DNA of 6,279 nucleotides from Deltaproteobacteria bacterium (lineage in GTDB: Bacteria > Desulfobacterota > Syntrophia > Syntrophales > UBA2185), in NCBI GenBank assembly GCA_026388495.1, contig JAPLJQ010000340.1, positions 1-6,279 of the forward strand, in the 5' to 3' direction. Shown in pieces: positions 4,909 through 6,279 of the stretch. The number at the start of each line of letters is the position of its first letter. Position 1 is the stretch's first letter. Below the pieces are notes generated by a model. The model did no database searches and was not told the DNA's origin. It saw only the letters and a list, made by a program, of their open reading frames with translations. A program made the translations under genes and the position numbers.

Positions 4909-6279
4909 GTGCGAAAGCAAAATATAAGAAACATCGCGATCATTGCCCACGTTGATCATGGCAAAACGACCCTTATCGACGCAATGCTCAAGCAAACGGG
5001 CACCTTCAGGGAGCATCAGGAAATCGCAGAGCGGGTGATGGATTCCATGGATCTCGAAAAGGAACGGGGCATCACCATCACGGCGAAAAATACGGCCATC
5101 CGGTACGGAAACGTCAAGATCAATATCGTCGATACGCCCGGACATGCGGATTTCGGCGGCGAGGTCGAACGGAGCCTGAATATGGTCGATGGGGCCATAC
5201 TGCTGGTCGATGCCAGCGAAGGGCCGCTTCCCCAGACCAGGTTCGTCGTCAAGAAAGCCCTCGACCGACAATTGCCCATTGTGGTCGTCATCAACAAGAT
5301 CGACCGCGACGACGCCAGGATTGATGCAGTCATCAATGAGATTTACGACCTTTTTATCGATCTCGATGCAAACGAACAGCAGATCGAGTTTCCCATCCTC
5401 TACACCAATGCCAAGCGGGGAATAGCTCATGAGAAACCCGGTGACCCATCGGAGGACCTGAAGCCCCTTTTTGACGCCATCTGTGCTACCATACCCGGGC
5501 CTGACGCCGACGACAAAAAGGTTCCCCAGTTTATGGTGACAAATCTCGATTATGACCCTTACGTGGGCCAGATCGGTATCGGGCGGGTGATCAACGGAGT
5601 GTTTGAGATGAATAAGACCTATGCCCATTGCAGAGAAAGTGTCATTACCCCCGGTGTCAGATTCTCCGCCCTTTACTCATTTCACGGTTTGGGAAAAAAG
5701 CAGACGGATATCGTCGAGGCCGGCGATATCGTCGCCATTGCAGGTGTCGAATCCATCAGTATCGGCGATACGATTACATCGCCGGAGAATCCCATTCCGC
5801 TGCCCCGTTTACACGTCGACGAGCCGACGGTCGCCATGATTTTTTATGTCAACAACGGCCCCTTAGCCGGCAGGGAAGGAAAGTATCTGACGTCGCGCCA
5901 CCTTCTTGAACGTTTGGAAAGAGAAAGCTACCGGAACGTCTCTCTGCAACTGAAACCTCTGGAACGCAGGGACGCCTTCGAGGTCTGCGGGCGCGGGTCG
6001 TTACAGATGGCCGTCCTGATAGAGACCATGCGCCGGGAAGGTTATGAATTGATGGTTTCAAAACCAACGGTCATCACAAAAAAAGAATCGGGGAAAACCC
6101 TGGAACCCGTGGAGCGTGTTTTTATCGACATCCCGGAAGGATTTGTCGGGATTGTGACGGAAAAGCTGGCGGTTAGAAAAGGACGCATGGTTCACCTGAT
6201 CAATAAGGGAAGCGGACGGGTAAATATGGAGTTCCTTGTTCCCTCCCGCGGTCTCATCGGATTTCGCAGTCATTTTCTG
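4909..6279 (+). CDS. typA: Translational GTPase TypA/BipA (3' end cut by window)
   Basis: Begins with GTG and stays open for 457 codons to the window edge; the family is about 600 residues, so roughly the last quarter is missing. The GTPase motifs are complete: G1 AHVDHGKT (13-20), G2 RGITI (53-57), G3 DTPGH (75-79), G4 NKID (129-132) and a G5-like YTNAKRG (165-171; the family often has YASA here). EF-Tu domain II follows (about 205-290), then the EF-G-like domain III (about 305-385) and the domain V region with the typical PSRGLIGFRS (445-454). BipA binds the ribosome in the manner of EF-G/EF4 and supports ribosome assembly and growth under cold or stress. The first part of domain II (about 232-268) is more divergent than I expect, lacking the usual KxGQxV pattern, but the frame is intact. 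It is transcribed away from the membrane-enzyme operon, separated by 381 bp. Confidence 0.96.
   Translation, partial: MRKQNIRNIAIIAHVDHGKTTLIDAMLKQTGTFREHQEIAERVMDSMDLEKERGITITAKNTAIRYGNVKINIVDTPGHADFGGEVERSLNMVDGAILLVDASEGPLPQTRFVVKKALDRQLPIVVVINKIDRDDARIDAVINEIYDLFIDLDANEQQIEFPILYTNAKRGIAHEKPGDPSEDLKPLFDAICATIPGPDADDKKVPQFMVTNLDYDPYVGQIGIGRVINGVFEMNKTYAHCRESVITPGVRFSALYSFHGLGKKQTDIVEAGDIVAIAGVESISIGDTITSPENPIPLPRLHVDEPTVAMIFYVNNGPLAGREGKYLTSRHLLERLERESYRNVSLQLKPLERRDAFEVCGRGSLQMAVLIETMRREGYELMVSKPTVITKKESGKTLEPVERVFIDIPEGFVGIVTEKLAVRKGRMVHLINKGSGRVNMEFLVPSRGLIGFRSHFL

Noticed and set aside
4786..5628. 280-codon ORF on the minus strand
   Set aside because: It is antisense to typA, whose GTPase motifs are all in frame; a GC-rich shadow frame.

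Overview
The window looks like chromosome from a Gram-negative bacterium, most likely a deltaproteobacterium (Desulfobacterota). This guess rests on protein style: a secreted solo Cache protein, a GT39/ArnT-type transferase, a PAP2 phosphatase and BipA. REP-like repeats of a type seen in that group also fit. No rRNA or species marker is present, so the placement is an inference.

Layout. Positions 1-653 (minus strand): a secreted single-Cache protein, followed after 54 bp by the first 28 codons of an NADPH-dependent FMN reductase-like flavoprotein, probably one transcript. Positions 687-1834 (minus strand): a structure that reads as an integron gene cassette. It has a 5' boundary GTTGGGG, an isocitrate lyase/PEP mutase superfamily gene, and an attC site ending 17 bp after that gene. 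A 119-bp MITE-like element with 16-bp terminal inverted repeats and a 3-bp AAC duplication has inserted into the R' box of that attC. Positions 1835-2467: 633 bp without a convincing gene. It holds an AT-rich stretch with a possible tiny ORF or gene relic, an 18-bp perfect palindrome, and from about 2287 intergenic repeats including a paired REP-like inverted repeat. Positions 2468-4527 (minus strand): a two-gene operon with a 4-bp ATGA overlap, a GT-C glycosyltransferase (GT39/ArnT-like) then a PAP2 phosphatase. Positions 4528-4908: 381 bp with another copy of the REP-like repeat, a possible weak promoter and a possible gene fragment. Positions 4909-6279 (plus strand): typA/bipA, GTG start, cut by the window end.

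The membrane pair probably acts in envelope polyprenyl-phosphate or lipid chemistry: a lipid-linked sugar is moved by the GT-C enzyme and a lipid phosphate or pyrophosphate is hydrolysed by the PAP2 enzyme. BipA is a conserved translational GTPase. The lyase gene differs in composition from its neighbours (clearly AT-rich) and carries its own recombination site, which supports lateral acquisition. No integron integrase gene is visible, so this would be a lone cassette or the edge of a cluster lacking an integrase.

The strongest observation is the attC site and the MITE inserted exactly in its R' box. The element ends in GAGC, so the present R' box still reads GTTGAGC and matches GTTRRRY.
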